The position numbers and the translations under genes are program-made. Below, piece by piece: positions 36,733 to 46,139 of a stretch of DNA of 64,000 bases (position 1 is the first letter of the stretch; every line of letters begins with the position of its first letter). Source of the stretch: Phyllobacterium chamaecytisi (GTDB taxonomy: Bacteria; Pseudomonadota; Alphaproteobacteria; Rhizobiales; Rhizobiaceae). The stretch lies in assembly GCF_020164455.1 (NCBI RefSeq), contig NZ_JAIQWW010000001.1:558001-622000 (forward strand). The letters run 5' to 3'. The notes beneath the pieces are model-generated. The model worked only from the letters and a program-made list of their open reading frames with translations. It was not told where the DNA came from and searched no databases.

Positions 36733-39700
36733 TTAGAACTTGAACGAAAGGTCGGCCTTAAAGCCATTGTCCAGTGCTTTGCTGCCGAACTGACCATTAT
36801 AGGACAGACCAAGCGTCGCGCTATGCGTGATCTTGAGATCAAGACCGGCCTCGACTGCGAACGCGTCCTTGTCGATTGGCACGCCCAATATCGTGAAAGC
36901 GTCGCTCCCAATGAAGGCAAGGCGGGACTGCGGCGTTACATCGTCAAATGCATGCCGCCAGCCCAGCATGCCGCGCGCCGTTGCCGACATGCTTCCCATC
37001 GTGAAATCGGTGGACGCCCGCAGGCCCAACGTGGTGAAGGTCGTATCGGTCGTTTCACTCGATGCGGATAGTGCCGCTGCGCCACCGGATTCGGAGAAGG
37101 AGTCGCTCCGGAAATTAACATAAGCGAGGTTGGCGAAAGGTTCGAACGCGACGCGGCTGGTATCGATGCGGTAACCGAATTCACCGAAGACCTGGGCTGT
37201 CCCGGCGTCGTAGTCGGCGCTCAGATCCTCGGAAAAGCCCGGGAATTCCACCGAGCGATGGGTGTCGATATTGCTCCACGTATAGGCTGCACCGGCACGG
37301 AAGCCGAGATTGCCCCACTGCGTGCCGCCATAAATGCCGAGGTGATAATTGTCGCTATCCCCCGACGAGGAGCGATCATCGACATCGAACGATGTGCGGC
37401 TATATCCGGCAAGCATACCGAGACGCCAGTTTTCCCAGACAAGTGCGTCGGCTCCAATGACAAAGCCGCCGGTCGTGCGGTCAAGGGATGCGGCATTGCC
37501 ATCGCTGTCGGTCGAACCCCAATTGCCGAAGCCTGTACCCCATACGCCGAATTTGTCGGTTGTTGCAGGAGCAAGTTCCGGGCCGCCTTCGCCATAGGCC
37601 ATGATCGGCAGAGCAGCGGTAGCCACGCCGCCAAAGGAACTGCGAACCCTGTTGATCGCAGCATCGCGGATGAAACGGCTGTCCTCGATCAACGCTGTCT
37701 TCGTCGAAGCGTAAATCTCGCCCGACAATGAATCGAATGCTTCGCGTGCTGTGGCGGCATCGAGCACAAGAAGGCTGTTGTACAGAGCCAGCGAGCTGCC
37801 GCTCTGAACCAGCGTATCAAGAGCGCCAGCCGTCGCCAGCTGGTTGCGGGTCTGCGCGACCGATACGAAAGGACCCTGGTTCGGTGGTGTCTGCTGGACC
37901 GCAATGGTTAAATCCACTGCATTGGCGGTGTTCAGAATCGTCGCGCTCAAAAATGCTGAGTTGCTCAGCACGTTCGGATCGAATGCTCCGCTGACGCCGC
38001 CCTGTGCCGTCAAGATCCTGTAGACCTGTCCAGTCTGGTAGCTCGTCTGCGGGTCAAGTGCCGTGACTGCGACCGAACCACCCTGCAGAGTAGCAACGCC
38101 GGAAGCTGCGATCAGATCGGATGCGCCCGAGCCGGCGAGTTCAACACTATAGATCGAGCCGGCAGCAAGAGTTATGTCTCCGGCGACATTCAGCGTACCG
38201 ATCGAGTTGCCCGGAGCAATTGTAGCACCGGAGGCCACAACCGTACTGCCGACCGTACCGATACCGCCGAGCGTCCCACCGCTCAAAACATTGACGGCAC
38301 CGATGGTGCCGTTGACGGAAAGCGTTCCCTGATTGACGGTCGTGCCGCCAGTGTATGTATTCGCACCAGAAAGCGTCAGGGTTCCCGTACCGGTCTTGGT
38401 CAGTGATGCGCCGGTGCCGCCATTGGTACCGCCGTCCTGGATCACGCCGGAATATGTTGTCGACAGATTGTTCGAGCCGACGGTGAAATCGATGGAACCG
38501 AGCCGCAATTCGCCGCTGCCCTCGATGGAGCCAGCGGTATTTGCAGCAGCGGCGTTGCGCGAAAAATCAACGAAACCGGTGCCGATTGTAATCAGTCGTG
38601 CACTGGCGGCCGTGCTGGTATCTTCGAAGAACGTGCCGCCGCCGACATTGTTGGTGATTGTGGCGCTTCCGGCGCTACTACTAGCGAGGAACTGTGTTCG
38701 ACCATCACTTATGTTGATGATCGATGCGTTGCCCGCCGTGCTGGTCGTGTCAAATATCGTTGTCGAATTCTGGACGGCCGGTAGAGTGGAGGAGCCGCTG
38801 TTGGTGATCGTGGCTGTCCCGGCAGACGTGCCTGCGCCGTCGAACCGAATTTGGCTGCCATCCGCATTGGAAATTATGGCCGCGCCCGCCGTGCTGTTAT
38901 CCAGAAACTGAATCAACCCGGTAAAGGAATTGAGACTGATCTGAGCATTGCCGCCGGTCGCGTTCTGCTGGAATATGATTGTTGCTGTTCCGCTTAGGTT
39001 AGCATTCCCCGCCGTGCTGTTATCCTGAAACCGGACATCACCGCCAGGCAGCAAAAACGTCGCGTTCCCGGCCGTGCTGGTATCGCTGAACAGCGTGACA
39101 CTTGGCTGGCCGGCGCTAATATCGTTGGTAATAGTGGCATTACCGGCGGTGCTGTTGTTCATGAAGGTCGTGCCGCCGCCCTGGCTGTTTCTGATGGTGG
39201 CACTGCCAGCGTTCCCACCATTGAAAACTGTGTTCCCCGTGGTGTTGTTGGTAATATTCAGTGATTGAGCATTGAACCCATTGGTCAACTGCAGCTCCGC
39301 AGAAGCACCACCGCCGGGATCACCGACGACCACAGGACCGGTGCCAAGCCTGCCAGTTCCCCTTGCTTCAACTATGCCAGACAATACGGTCGTCCCGCCG
39401 GTATAGGTATTGTTGCCCAAGAGAAAGAGAGTAGCTGGGCCGTTCTGCGTTACGCCGCCGATACCAGTAATATTTGCGGATATCCCCGTGCCGCCCGACG
39501 AAGTATTCGTCAAACCTGCAGCAGTGAGAAAGTTCACGGTGCCGCTTTCCATCGAGTAGGTCGTGGTGCCGCTGACGACCCAGCTGCCCACCGAGTGAGT
39601 GACGCCGCCAAGATTTACCGTCGGCTGCAATAAACCAGTATCATCAAACGTGGCGCTCTCTCCGGCAGTGTCCGGTACATTGTTCGGCGTCCAGTTTGTC

Positions 39701-39843
39701 GCGGTACCATAATCCGGTCCCGCCCCATTCCACGTCTGCGCGTTCGCTTCGCCGAAAATCGAGAGGGAGACCGTGGCAGCCATGCCGAGAATCGAGACTA
39801 CGGTCAGCGCAGTCGATGCGCGCAAAGCTTTGCGTAGAGTCAT
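36733..39843 (-). CDS. Autotransporter (type Va secretion) with repeated passenger
   Basis: Surface or secreted protein of 1036 residues from the ATG at 39843; a longer frame to 40008 is less likely. The signal peptide is LRKALRASTALTVVSILGMA, ending near EANAQ. The passenger begins with a PATR-type segment (NNTYTGGTTVLSG), then about ten degenerate repeats built on DNSTAGNATI / DTSTAGNASI, then a second PATR (LTLSGANTYTGGTTVNQGTL) and a beta-helix. The C-terminal 270 residues form the autotransporter barrel, ending in GFKADLSFKF with the terminal Phe. Role (adhesion or self-association) is inference from the architecture. The gene leads a run of minus-strand genes. Confidence 0.93.
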   Translation of the reverse strand: MTLRKALRASTALTVVSILGMAATVSLSIFGEANAQTWNGAGPDYGTATNWTPNNVPDTAGESATFDDTGLLQPTVNLGGVTHSVGSWVVSGTTTYSMESGTVNFLTAAGLTNTSSGGTGISANITGIGGVTQNGPATLFLLGNNTYTGGTTVLSGIVEARGTGRLGTGPVVVGDPGGGASAELQLTNGFNAQSLNITNNTTGNTVFNGGNAGSATIRNSQGGGTTFMNNSTAGNATITNDISAGQPSVTLFSDTSTAGNATFLLPGGDVRFQDNSTAGNANLSGTATIIFQQNATGGNAQISLNSFTGLIQFLDNSTAGAAIISNADGSQIRFDGAGTSAGTATITNSGSSTLPAVQNSTTIFDTTSTAGNASIINISDGRTQFLASSSAGSATITNNVGGGTFFEDTSTAASARLITIGTGFVDFSRNAAAANTAGSIEGSGELRLGSIDFTVGSNNLSTTYSGVIQDGGTNGGTGASLTKTGTGTLTLSGANTYTGGTTVNQGTLSVNGTIGAVNVLSGGTLGGIGTVGSTVVASGATIAPGNSIGTLNVAGDITLAAGSIYSVELAGSGASDLIAASGVATLQGGSVAVTALDPQTSYQTGQVYRILTAQGGVSGAFDPNVLSNSAFLSATILNTANAVDLTIAVQQTPPNQGPFVSVAQTRNQLATAGALDTLVQSGSSLALYNSLLVLDAATAREAFDSLSGEIYASTKTALIEDSRFIRDAAINRVRSSFGGVATAALPIMAYGEGGPELAPATTDKFGVWGTGFGNWGSTDSDGNAASLDRTTGGFVIGADALVWENWRLGMLAGYSRTSFDVDDRSSSGDSDNYHLGIYGGTQWGNLGFRAGAAYTWSNIDTHRSVEFPGFSEDLSADYDAGTAQVFGEFGYRIDTSRVAFEPFANLAYVNFRSDSFSESGGAAALSASSETTDTTFTTLGLRASTDFTMGSMSATARGMLGWRHAFDDVTPQSRLAFIGSDAFTILGVPIDKDAFAVEAGLDLKITHSATLGLSYNGQFGSKALDNGFKADLSFKF

Positions 39844-40092
39844 GCCGATACCTATCCCACCTTTTCTTCGGACGCAGCTGTCGAGGATCCCCCCTCTGCC
39901 GTGCCGGCTTTTTAGAAAATGCATAAAACGGTCATTAGTCGTGCGAGTCAAAGCTCTACTATAAGTCGAAAGGTTTAGTTTTCGAATACAATCGGGCCGA
40001 GCATTCATCTTTGGGGAAAGGTGTTGCGGAATTGTTACTTAATGGCTGGGGCCGACGAAGATGCACCGCAATCGGGGCGCGATGTACCCTTG

Positions 40093-41496
40093 CTACGTGG
40101 ACCGCTTCATCGGCGGCTGCTTCCAGGTTCCATCGAGCGCTTCCGGCTTGGGCCAGTAGAGACGCATTGCTATAACGAATGGGCCTTTGGGCGCAGGCAG
40201 CCAGTTCGGCTCCTTGTCTTTGCCCGGGCTTTCGTTCTGGATGTAGAATGTCAGCCCGCCATCGGTGTCCTTGACAAATTGCGGCAGCATCGGCGAATTG
40301 AGCAAGTAGCGATTGATCGGATTGGCGACAAGCAGGCTCTGTGGCAGTTCATACATCGTAAGTGACCAGAAGGCGTGGACCGGCGGCAGTTCCCCCGCTT
40401 CGAAATGCACGGTGTACTTACTCGCGCCGTCGAGCTTCATCCCCTCGGTATCGACCGCATAGACCGGGTACATCGCTTCCTGCTTCGAATTGCCGTAGAT
40501 GCCGAGCACGGCGGCCCCCATGCGGTAGAGGTAATTGTTCTTCAAATATTCCCGCGTGCCGAACAGTTCTCCGAAGGTTATCTTGCCCGCATCAATCTGC
40601 TTGCGCAGATCGTCAAGTTCGGCCCAAGCGTCGGCCATGCCCTGTTCAATGGCCACCTTCATTTCTGGCGAGCTGACGTTGATCGTTTTCCCCGCGCCGA
40701 CCCCAATCTTGGCGAACCGCGCCATGAGGTCGGTTTCGGACGGATCGGTCGGGCAGAATTGCAGGAGGAAGTTCACGATATTGAAGAACTCGGGCGATGT
40801 CCTCTCGTCGCCAGGAGACAACGGTTTGATGAAATCAATGGCGGGCGCAGCCGCAGGTGCTGTCTGATCGAGGAATTTGGATAGAGGTTCTGCTTTGTAT
40901 TCTGCCTGAATTTTCTTGACGTTATCGAGGTCGTCCGGATTGAAAAGCTGCGTGCGATAGGCCGCAAGCACAAGTTCCGTCTCCGAACGGATAACCTCCT
41001 TCACGCCCTTTGGTGTTTCACCCTTCCAGCCTGGCCCGGCGATGAGGAAACTACCGCCATCATTGCCGGTCGCACGGCTACCAATGTAAGCGAAATTGAA
41101 TGTGTATGCGTCGATGAACTGGATGCTGAAATAGCGATCCTTCTCGATGGGCGGCACGGTGAGTACTATCGGTTCGGCACGCAGGTCCAAGCCGATGAAG
41201 GAGTAGGGCGTATCGGAGTTGGCTGACTGGATGGCCGTATCGGCTGGCGTATAGACACGCGCAATGTTGACCAAATGGTTCCAAGGTCCCTTGTATTCTG
41301 GACTTTTGGTATCGACGAAATAGGCGTGCTCGATGCGGTAGTCGTCCACCATGGGGAAACCGTATATGTAGGCTTCCTTGGCGATGCCGCGCGCTTCCTC
41401 CGGGGGTATGCTGGTCTGGGCTAGTGCCGATGTGAAGCGCAAAGCCGGAATCAGGGCAATGCCGCAAGCAAAGCCTCGGCGTGTGATACTTGTCAC
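40093..41496 (-). CDS. DUF1254/DUF1214 exported protein
   Basis: A 467-residue exported protein starting at a GTG (41496) with AAGGA eight bases upstream; a TTG at 41529 is in frame but weaker. The N-terminus is a twin-arginine-like signal (ITRRGFACGIALIPALRFTS ending LAQ). DUF1254 follows (EEARGIAKEAYIYGFPMVDD, SPEYKGPWNHLVNIARVYTP, SANSDTPYSFIGLDLRAEP). DUF1214 is C-terminal (FWSLTMYELPQSLLVANPINRYL, with NWLPAPKGPFVIAMRLYWPK). Members occur in many proteobacteria and no reaction is established to my knowledge. It lies 250 bases upstream of the autotransporter start, on the same strand. Confidence 0.9.
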   Translation of the reverse strand: MTSITRRGFACGIALIPALRFTSALAQTSIPPEEARGIAKEAYIYGFPMVDDYRIEHAYFVDTKSPEYKGPWNHLVNIARVYTPADTAIQSANSDTPYSFIGLDLRAEPIVLTVPPIEKDRYFSIQFIDAYTFNFAYIGSRATGNDGGSFLIAGPGWKGETPKGVKEVIRSETELVLAAYRTQLFNPDDLDNVKKIQAEYKAEPLSKFLDQTAPAAAPAIDFIKPLSPGDERTSPEFFNIVNFLLQFCPTDPSETDLMARFAKIGVGAGKTINVSSPEMKVAIEQGMADAWAELDDLRKQIDAGKITFGELFGTREYLKNNYLYRMGAAVLGIYGNSKQEAMYPVYAVDTEGMKLDGASKYTVHFEAGELPPVHAFWSLTMYELPQSLLVANPINRYLLNSPMLPQFVKDTDGGLTFYIQNESPGKDKEPNWLPAPKGPFVIAMRLYWPKPEALDGTWKQPPMKRST

Positions 41497-41708
41497 GAGT
41501 TGATCCTTCCCCGTTGATTTAAGTCGCAATTGTCGCGGCGTTCAAACGCCGTCTCAGTCAAAAGAAGGTCTCGACGTGAGGAAAAGAACAAGTACGTAAC
41601 GGTTAATTCACGGATCAAAGATTGAAAATGCGCGTTTAGAATTTGGCGCTTCCTTCAAATGCGGATATCAAACTCAATTGCGAACCTCATCACGTAGCAA
41701 GCAAAACC

Positions 41709-42248
41709 ATGATTGAAACAGACCGTCTGCTCCTGCGTCCGCTCGTCATCGGCGATTTTGAAAGCTACAAGACCGTGTGGGTGAACAGGCCGATGACGGA
41801 CGGTTCTCCCGGCCACCCCCAGCTGAGCGAGGAAGATATCTGGTATCGGTTGCTGCGTTGGATCGGACACTGGGCGACGTTTGACTTCGGCCCTTTTGCC
41901 ATTGTCGACCGCATCTCTGGCGCGGTGATCGGCGAGGTCGGGCTGGCGCACTTTCATCGAGGTCACGGCGTTCCCTACGATGGTTTTCCAGAGGCCATGT
42001 GGCGGGTTGAATATTCCCGCCACGGCCGGGGTATAGCAACCGAGGCGATGCAAACCGTATTTGTCTGGTTCGACGCCAGGAAAATTTCAACCCGGACAGT
42101 TTGCATGATCGATACGTGGAACGATACGTCAAAAAGCGTCGCCGCACGCCTGGACTTCAAAATGTTCAAAGCCACGACATATCGCGGCAATCCTGTGGAA
42201 CTATTCGAGAGAGTCTCAAATTCCCTCCGGCAGAATGACTCTGAATAG
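41709..42248 (+). CDS. GNAT family acetyltransferase (RimJ/RimL-like)
   Basis: A 179-residue acetyltransferase with the RimJ-type opening MIETDRLLLRPLVIGDFESY and a clear central region (GPFAIVDRISGAVIGEVGLA). The acetyl-CoA loop corresponds to WRVEYSRHGRGIATEAMQTV (R-x-G-R-G-I/A). The end NPVELFERVSN completes the fold. The frame reaches back to a TTG at 41643, but the family start is at 41709. It stands alone, divergent from the DUF1254 gene and convergent with the flavin reductase. Substrate is unknown. Confidence 0.9.
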   Translation: MIETDRLLLRPLVIGDFESYKTVWVNRPMTDGSPGHPQLSEEDIWYRLLRWIGHWATFDFGPFAIVDRISGAVIGEVGLAHFHRGHGVPYDGFPEAMWRVEYSRHGRGIATEAMQTVFVWFDARKISTRTVCMIDTWNDTSKSVAARLDFKMFKATTYRGNPVELFERVSNSLRQNDSE

Positions 42249-42260
42249 ACAAAACTTGCT

Positions 42261-42833
42261 CTAGGCATCTTTCGGCAGCACTGAGCGAACCCTTGTGATG
42301 AAGACATGGAAGTCCTGCATGAAAGTGCGAAGGAAATCGGCGGTTGTGTCGTTCGTGACCTCGCCGTCATCTGTTATCAGCCCCGGTGTGAACTGGATGT
42401 AGGCTTCCGGGGCATTCATCTGTGGAGAGTTGCAGAAACTAAGCACGCTGCGCAAATTCTGCTGGGCGATTGCTGTGCCTATCGCGCCCGGCGACGTGCC
42501 GATCACCGCTGATGGTTTGCGTGTGAACGAGTTGGTGCCATAGGGGCGGCTCGCCCAGTCGATTGCGTTTTTCAGCCCGCCGGGTATGGATCGATTGTAT
42601 TCGGGCGTGACGAACAGCACGGCGTCGACGGCTGCGATTGCCGCCTTGAATGCCTTGCCAGCCGGAGGGTAGTCGGCGTCATAGTCGTAGCTGTAGAGCG
42701 GCAGGTCCTTGAAGGATATCTCCGACATTTTGAGTTCCGGCGGGGCGAGCCGCACCAACGCGTTGGCGAGCTTGCGATTGATCGAGCCCTTGGCGAGGCT
42801 GCCGATGAAATAGCCTACTTTATGCGTGGTCAT
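42261..42833 (-). CDS. NADPH-dependent FMN reductase family protein
   Basis: Flavodoxin-fold oxidoreductase of 190 residues. The phosphate-binding loop is GYFIGSLAKGSINRKLANAL and the isoalloxazine-binding stretch is FVTPEYNRSIPGGLKNAIDW, both diagnostic of the ArsH/ChrR-type NADPH:FMN or quinone reductases. I chose the ATG at 42833 (MTTHKVGYF); the frame is open to 42872. The nitroreductase gene lies about 75 bases upstream on the same strand, so the two flavoenzymes may be coexpressed. A role in quinone or nitro-compound reduction is plausible but not shown. Confidence 0.92.
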   Translation of the reverse strand: MTTHKVGYFIGSLAKGSINRKLANALVRLAPPELKMSEISFKDLPLYSYDYDADYPPAGKAFKAAIAAVDAVLFVTPEYNRSIPGGLKNAIDWASRPYGTNSFTRKPSAVIGTSPGAIGTAIAQQNLRSVLSFCNSPQMNAPEAYIQFTPGLITDDGEVTNDTTADFLRTFMQDFHVFITRVRSVLPKDA

Positions 42834-42907
42834 GGCGTTCTCCAATATCTCGCATGATAAAGGACGTATCATACGCAGGAATCATAGAAGGGTCTCTTGT
42901 CCAGTAA

Positions 42908-43639
42908 CTAATCGCCGACGAAAGTGACCGTCTCGGTGAGCGGGGCGCGGCCCGTACGGGGAGAACTTACCGCGGGGTCCTCGTATCCGATCGACATGCC
43001 GCAGAAGAGGATGAGCCCGTCCGGGGGTGACAGGACCCCCGCGACCGTCTCGCGAACCTGCGACCACGCCATCTGCGTGCAACTGTGCAGTCCTTCGGCG
43101 CGGAGCAGCAGCATGATGGTCTGTAGATACATGCCGACGTCGGCCCATTGGGGACGGCCCAGGTCGCGGTCGATGTAGCAGAACAGGGCGACTGGCGCAC
43201 CGAAACAGTTCCAGTTGGCGATTGCCGCCCGCTGGCGCGCCTCCCAGTCTTCGCGCGCGATGCCGAGCGCGCTGTAGCGCTCCTTGCCGAAGGCGGATCG
43301 GCGCTCCGCGTACGGAGACTTCAGCTCGGACGGGTACATCTTGTACTGCCGCTTGTCCCAGGGGTCGCCGTGGGCCACGCGCTCGACGGCGGTCGTCTTG
43401 AGTTCGGCCAGCGGCGCGCCGGTCATCACGTAGGTGTTCCACGGCTGGATGTTCGATCCGGACGGCGCCCAAGCTGCGGCGGACAGCACGCGCTCCAGCA
43501 CCTCCCTCGACACAGGCTCGTCGGTGAATCCGCGCACCGCCCGTCGGCTTGTGACTGCTTCATATACGTCCATGATCGCCTCCATACCGCCGGCCATTCG
43601 TTTCGATCTGCCGAGGTATGAGATACTGTCCATGCTCAT
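42908..43639 (-). CDS. Nitroreductase family protein
   Basis: FMN-dependent NAD(P)H oxidoreductase of 243 residues. The FMN site is AVTSRRAVRGFTDEPVSREV and AAAWAPSGSNIQPWNTYVMT; the C-terminal part has MYLQTIMLLLRAEGLHSCTQ and LFCGMSIGYEDPA. The ATG at 43639 has AGGAGGAG upstream, strong and well spaced, although the frame runs to 43969. Composition is strikingly GC-rich (long runs of GCG/CGG codons) compared with the genes on both sides, which suggests separate acquisition. Relatives act on nitroaromatics or as flavin or enoate reductases. Confidence 0.93.
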   Translation of the reverse strand: MSMDSISYLGRSKRMAGGMEAIMDVYEAVTSRRAVRGFTDEPVSREVLERVLSAAAWAPSGSNIQPWNTYVMTGAPLAELKTTAVERVAHGDPWDKRQYKMYPSELKSPYAERRSAFGKERYSALGIAREDWEARQRAAIANWNCFGAPVALFCYIDRDLGRPQWADVGMYLQTIMLLLRAEGLHSCTQMAWSQVRETVAGVLSPPDGLILFCGMSIGYEDPAVSSPRTGRAPLTETVTFVGD

Positions 43640-44361
43640 GGTCGTCTCCTCCTGACTGTTCCGTTTCTGATGTGGTTCATTATCTCCATTCGCAATGGAG
43701 ACGTAATCACACCGTGGTCTAGGAGACGTATATCCAACGTATATAGGGATCGATGCGTTCGAGGGGCGTGGGCGAGGGTCAAGGCAAATAGTCTCACCGC
43801 ATAACAAGTTAAAAATAAAGTGGAAATCCCGTAAACTGGTGTAAATTGCCCGCGCTGGTTGTGATGGCATGCCAAACTCTACAACCCGCCATCTGGGGAG
43901 AATTGGGGGCGATGTGCCTTCTCTTCTCCCTCTTTGTTTCGAGCGGAGGGGAAGTGTGATTGGACCCATGGGCGAGGGTGGGCGACACTACCGCTGCTGC
44001 CTGAACTCAACTACCCCAATGCCCATTGGCAGCAATAGGCCGGAGCCGACGAAGCATTTCCACAGTCCCCTGTGAAGCATTGCTTTGGCGCTTCGGCCAT
44101 TTTTTTGGAATAGCTCTCCCGGCGATTGCCCGAATTTCGCGATTACGCCTTTCGGTGGATGGCCATAAAGCCATTTATACGGCACGCCAAATCGGGTGTA
44201 ACTTGACCCCGCTGACCGCTGTTAGCACCCCGGTCTTGGGACAAATGTTTCCTCCGCTAAAGCGGCCAGTTGGGGGGAGAGAGAGGAGAAGAGACAGCCG
44301 CGTGGGGGCTCGTTGTCTTGCTCTCCTCCTTCTTCTCACCCCAGATGAGGGCTAGCGATAT
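43640..44361. other. Gene-poor stretch between nitroreductase and an unknown gene
   Basis: More than 700 bases hold no gene I can support. All six frames are broken into pieces under 80 residues, none with both a ribosome-binding site and family features. Composition changes several times, with G-rich purine tracts near 44270-44300 and pyrimidine tracts near 44320-44340. It may be debris of a lost gene; no transposase or repeat ends were seen. Confidence 0.45.
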
Positions 44362-44697
44362 TCAGTTTATTCTACGGCTCCAGCCAAAACTGCCCCCCAG
44401 ACGTAACATACGCCATAACGCTGTCGTGTCGTTTTCCTTGGGGTGTTCAAGCCGCTTCAGGAGCATTTCCAGCTTGCGGATTTCGCACATTTCATCTGCA
44501 ATTAATGACCTGCTGAAAGCGACTTCATCCCCGGCAGTAGTTATCGATCCGGTTCGCAATTCAAACAGTCTCCATTGTGCTTTCTCGACATTACTATAGT
44601 GCAAATCAATCAGCGTCTTGTAGGACGCAATCTTCTCCTCGTGATTGGGCAACGTTCTGTCCCTCCGTTCCTCCAGCCAAACCATAGCATATTTCAT
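44362..44697 (-). CDS. Hypothetical helical protein
   Basis: A 111-residue frame from the ATG at 44697, which has GGAAG six bases upstream; the open frame reaches 44772. The sequence is charged and helical (EEKIASYKTLIDLHYSNVEK, then FSRSLIADEMCEIRKLEMLL), with heptad-like spacing of Leu and Ile that suggests a coiled coil. There is no signal peptide or membrane helix. I know no family. It is divergent from the AraC-type regulator remnant. Confidence 0.55.
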   Translation of the reverse strand: MKYAMVWLEERRDRTLPNHEEKIASYKTLIDLHYSNVEKAQWRLFELRTGSITTAGDEVAFSRSLIADEMCEIRKLEMLLKRLEHPKENDTTALWRMLRLGGSFGWSRRIN

Positions 44698-44885
44698 CTG
44701 GACTTCCGACCGGCAGGGCATAATCACTATGGGCGAAAACGGGGCAGATTGTCTTTTTATGGCGGCGACCAAGCTGCCATATTCTTATTTTATGGTTTTT
44801 CACGCACCGCCTGGTAGGCAATTCTTTGGAGGTGGTGACGAATGATGTTATTGTACAGCAGGTACGGACATCCTATTTGGAACCT

Positions 44886-45706
44886 ATGGTTGAAAGCACC
44901 AAGATATGGCGGACAGACGGACTGAACGCGGAGTTCCTTCGCGGTCGTTTTATCGATTTTTCATACGCCATGCACACCCACGACAAAATCTGCCTTTCGC
45001 TTATCACAGACGGCGCAATCCGAATTCGCATGCGGGGTCAAGAGTTTACGGCTCGCAAAGGTGACCTTTATGCTATTGATGCGGACGTTCCGCACGCTGG
45101 TTCACCTGTTGATGGCGAGGGTTGGAGTTTAAGGACACTGTATGTCGACTTCGATGCTGTGAATGAATGGGTGTGTGACAATCCTTATCACAGCCAAACG
45201 CGATCGATTTCCGGGCCAATCATCCGAGATCCCCTACTGACCGACATGTTTAGTGGTTTGCACGTTCACGCGGAGCGAGCAGCGCTCCATTGGTACGAGG
45301 TCAGGCCGCAGCGGAGTTTGCAGACTATTTTTTATCGAGACATGTCAAAGAGCGGCTACGGGAATCCCCGGGAGGAACCGAGTCGAAAGCAGTCCGGAGG
45401 GCGAGAGAGTTCCTAATGCAAAGGCTCGATGAACAGGTGAGCCTTCAAGATATCGCAGCGGTTTCAGAATTAACACCCTACAGGATCTATCGGGCTTTTC
45501 AGAAAGAAGTCGGCATGACGCCGCACGAGTTCCAACGTCAAGCCAGGATTTCATTGGCTACATCAAAGATTCGGAACGGCGAGTCGCTTGCGGGCATAGC
45601 CGCGGAAGCGGGTTTCACCGATCAGGCGCATTTCACCCGAAGTTTTTACAGGCAACTTGGCGTAACGCCAGGCGTCTATAGGGACGCTCATATTGAAGGT
45701 CCGTGA
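44886..45706 (+). pseudogene. AraC family regulator, split by a frameshift
   Basis: Two overlapping frames together make one AraC-type regulator of about 270 residues. The first (to 45416) holds the cupin-like sensor domain (FSYAMHTHDKICLSLITDGA, then FTARKGDLYAIDADVPHAGS). The second (45290-45706) holds both helix-turn-helix parts (VSLQDIAAVSELTPYRIYRA and GIAAEAGFTDQAHFTRSFYR). The frames must join near 45285-45292, in the sequence coding AERAAL / VRGQAAAEF, by a one-base change. Either the gene is inactivated or the sequence has a single-base error there. The likely start is the ATG at 44886; TTG/GTG codons further upstream are also possible. It converges on the DUF2000 gene. Confidence 0.8.
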
Positions 45707-45707
45707 G

Positions 45708-46139
45708 TTATTTAAGAAACCCGAACTTTCCAACAATCTTTCCCACAACCTTGCGAGAGCCGTAAAGTCCTACCCCAACATATGAAAGTTCCTTTGTTTC
45801 CACCAATGCCACGGCGCTTCCAAAAGCCGAATAGTCATTGGTTTGCTGTCCCTGAATAGGGAAGTCAACGACGCTGATCTCGCGCGATGTTGCCTTTTCC
45901 CTCAATGCTTTGAGCTCCTCAGCGGTTGCGCCAAGAACAGAGATACCAATGGGAATGAGGCCTGGATGTGCCAACCCGCTTCCGTCGATTAGGTCAACGC
46001 CAGCGAGTTCGGGATGAATCTTGCCCATCGTCAACGCGATAACGGCTGCTGCATTCGCCGCCCGTCCGACCGGTAGGCTTTGATCAACGACGATAGCGCA
46101 ACGACCGGGTTCGATCTCGGAAACTAAGTCACTTAGCAT
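45708..46139 (-). CDS. DUF2000 family protein
   Basis: A 143-residue protein of the DUF2000 family: RCAIVVDQSLPVGRAANAAA, VIALTMGKIHPELAGVDLID, HPGLIPIGISVLGATAEELK and a C-terminal SYVGVGLYGSRKVVGKIVGK. The fold is related to peptidyl-tRNA hydrolase 2, but activity is not established. It is convergent, with only one base between, with the AraC-type regulator; AraC genes are frequent neighbours of DUF2000 genes, so the two may form a regulatory pair. If so, loss of the regulator would leave it unregulated. Confidence 0.85.
   Translation of the reverse strand: MLSDLVSEIEPGRCAIVVDQSLPVGRAANAAAVIALTMGKIHPELAGVDLIDGSGLAHPGLIPIGISVLGATAEELKALREKATSREISVVDFPIQGQQTNDYSAFGSAVALVETKELSYVGVGLYGSRKVVGKIVGKFGFLK

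Noticed and set aside
42882-43472. Arg-rich frame inside the nitroreductase gene
   Set aside because: It is an alternative frame of the GC-rich nitroreductase, with no ribosome-binding site and no family.
43988-44185. 65-codon minus-strand frame in the gene-poor stretch
   Set aside because: It looks somewhat protein-like but has no ribosome-binding site and no recognisable family, and the neighbouring frames are broken.
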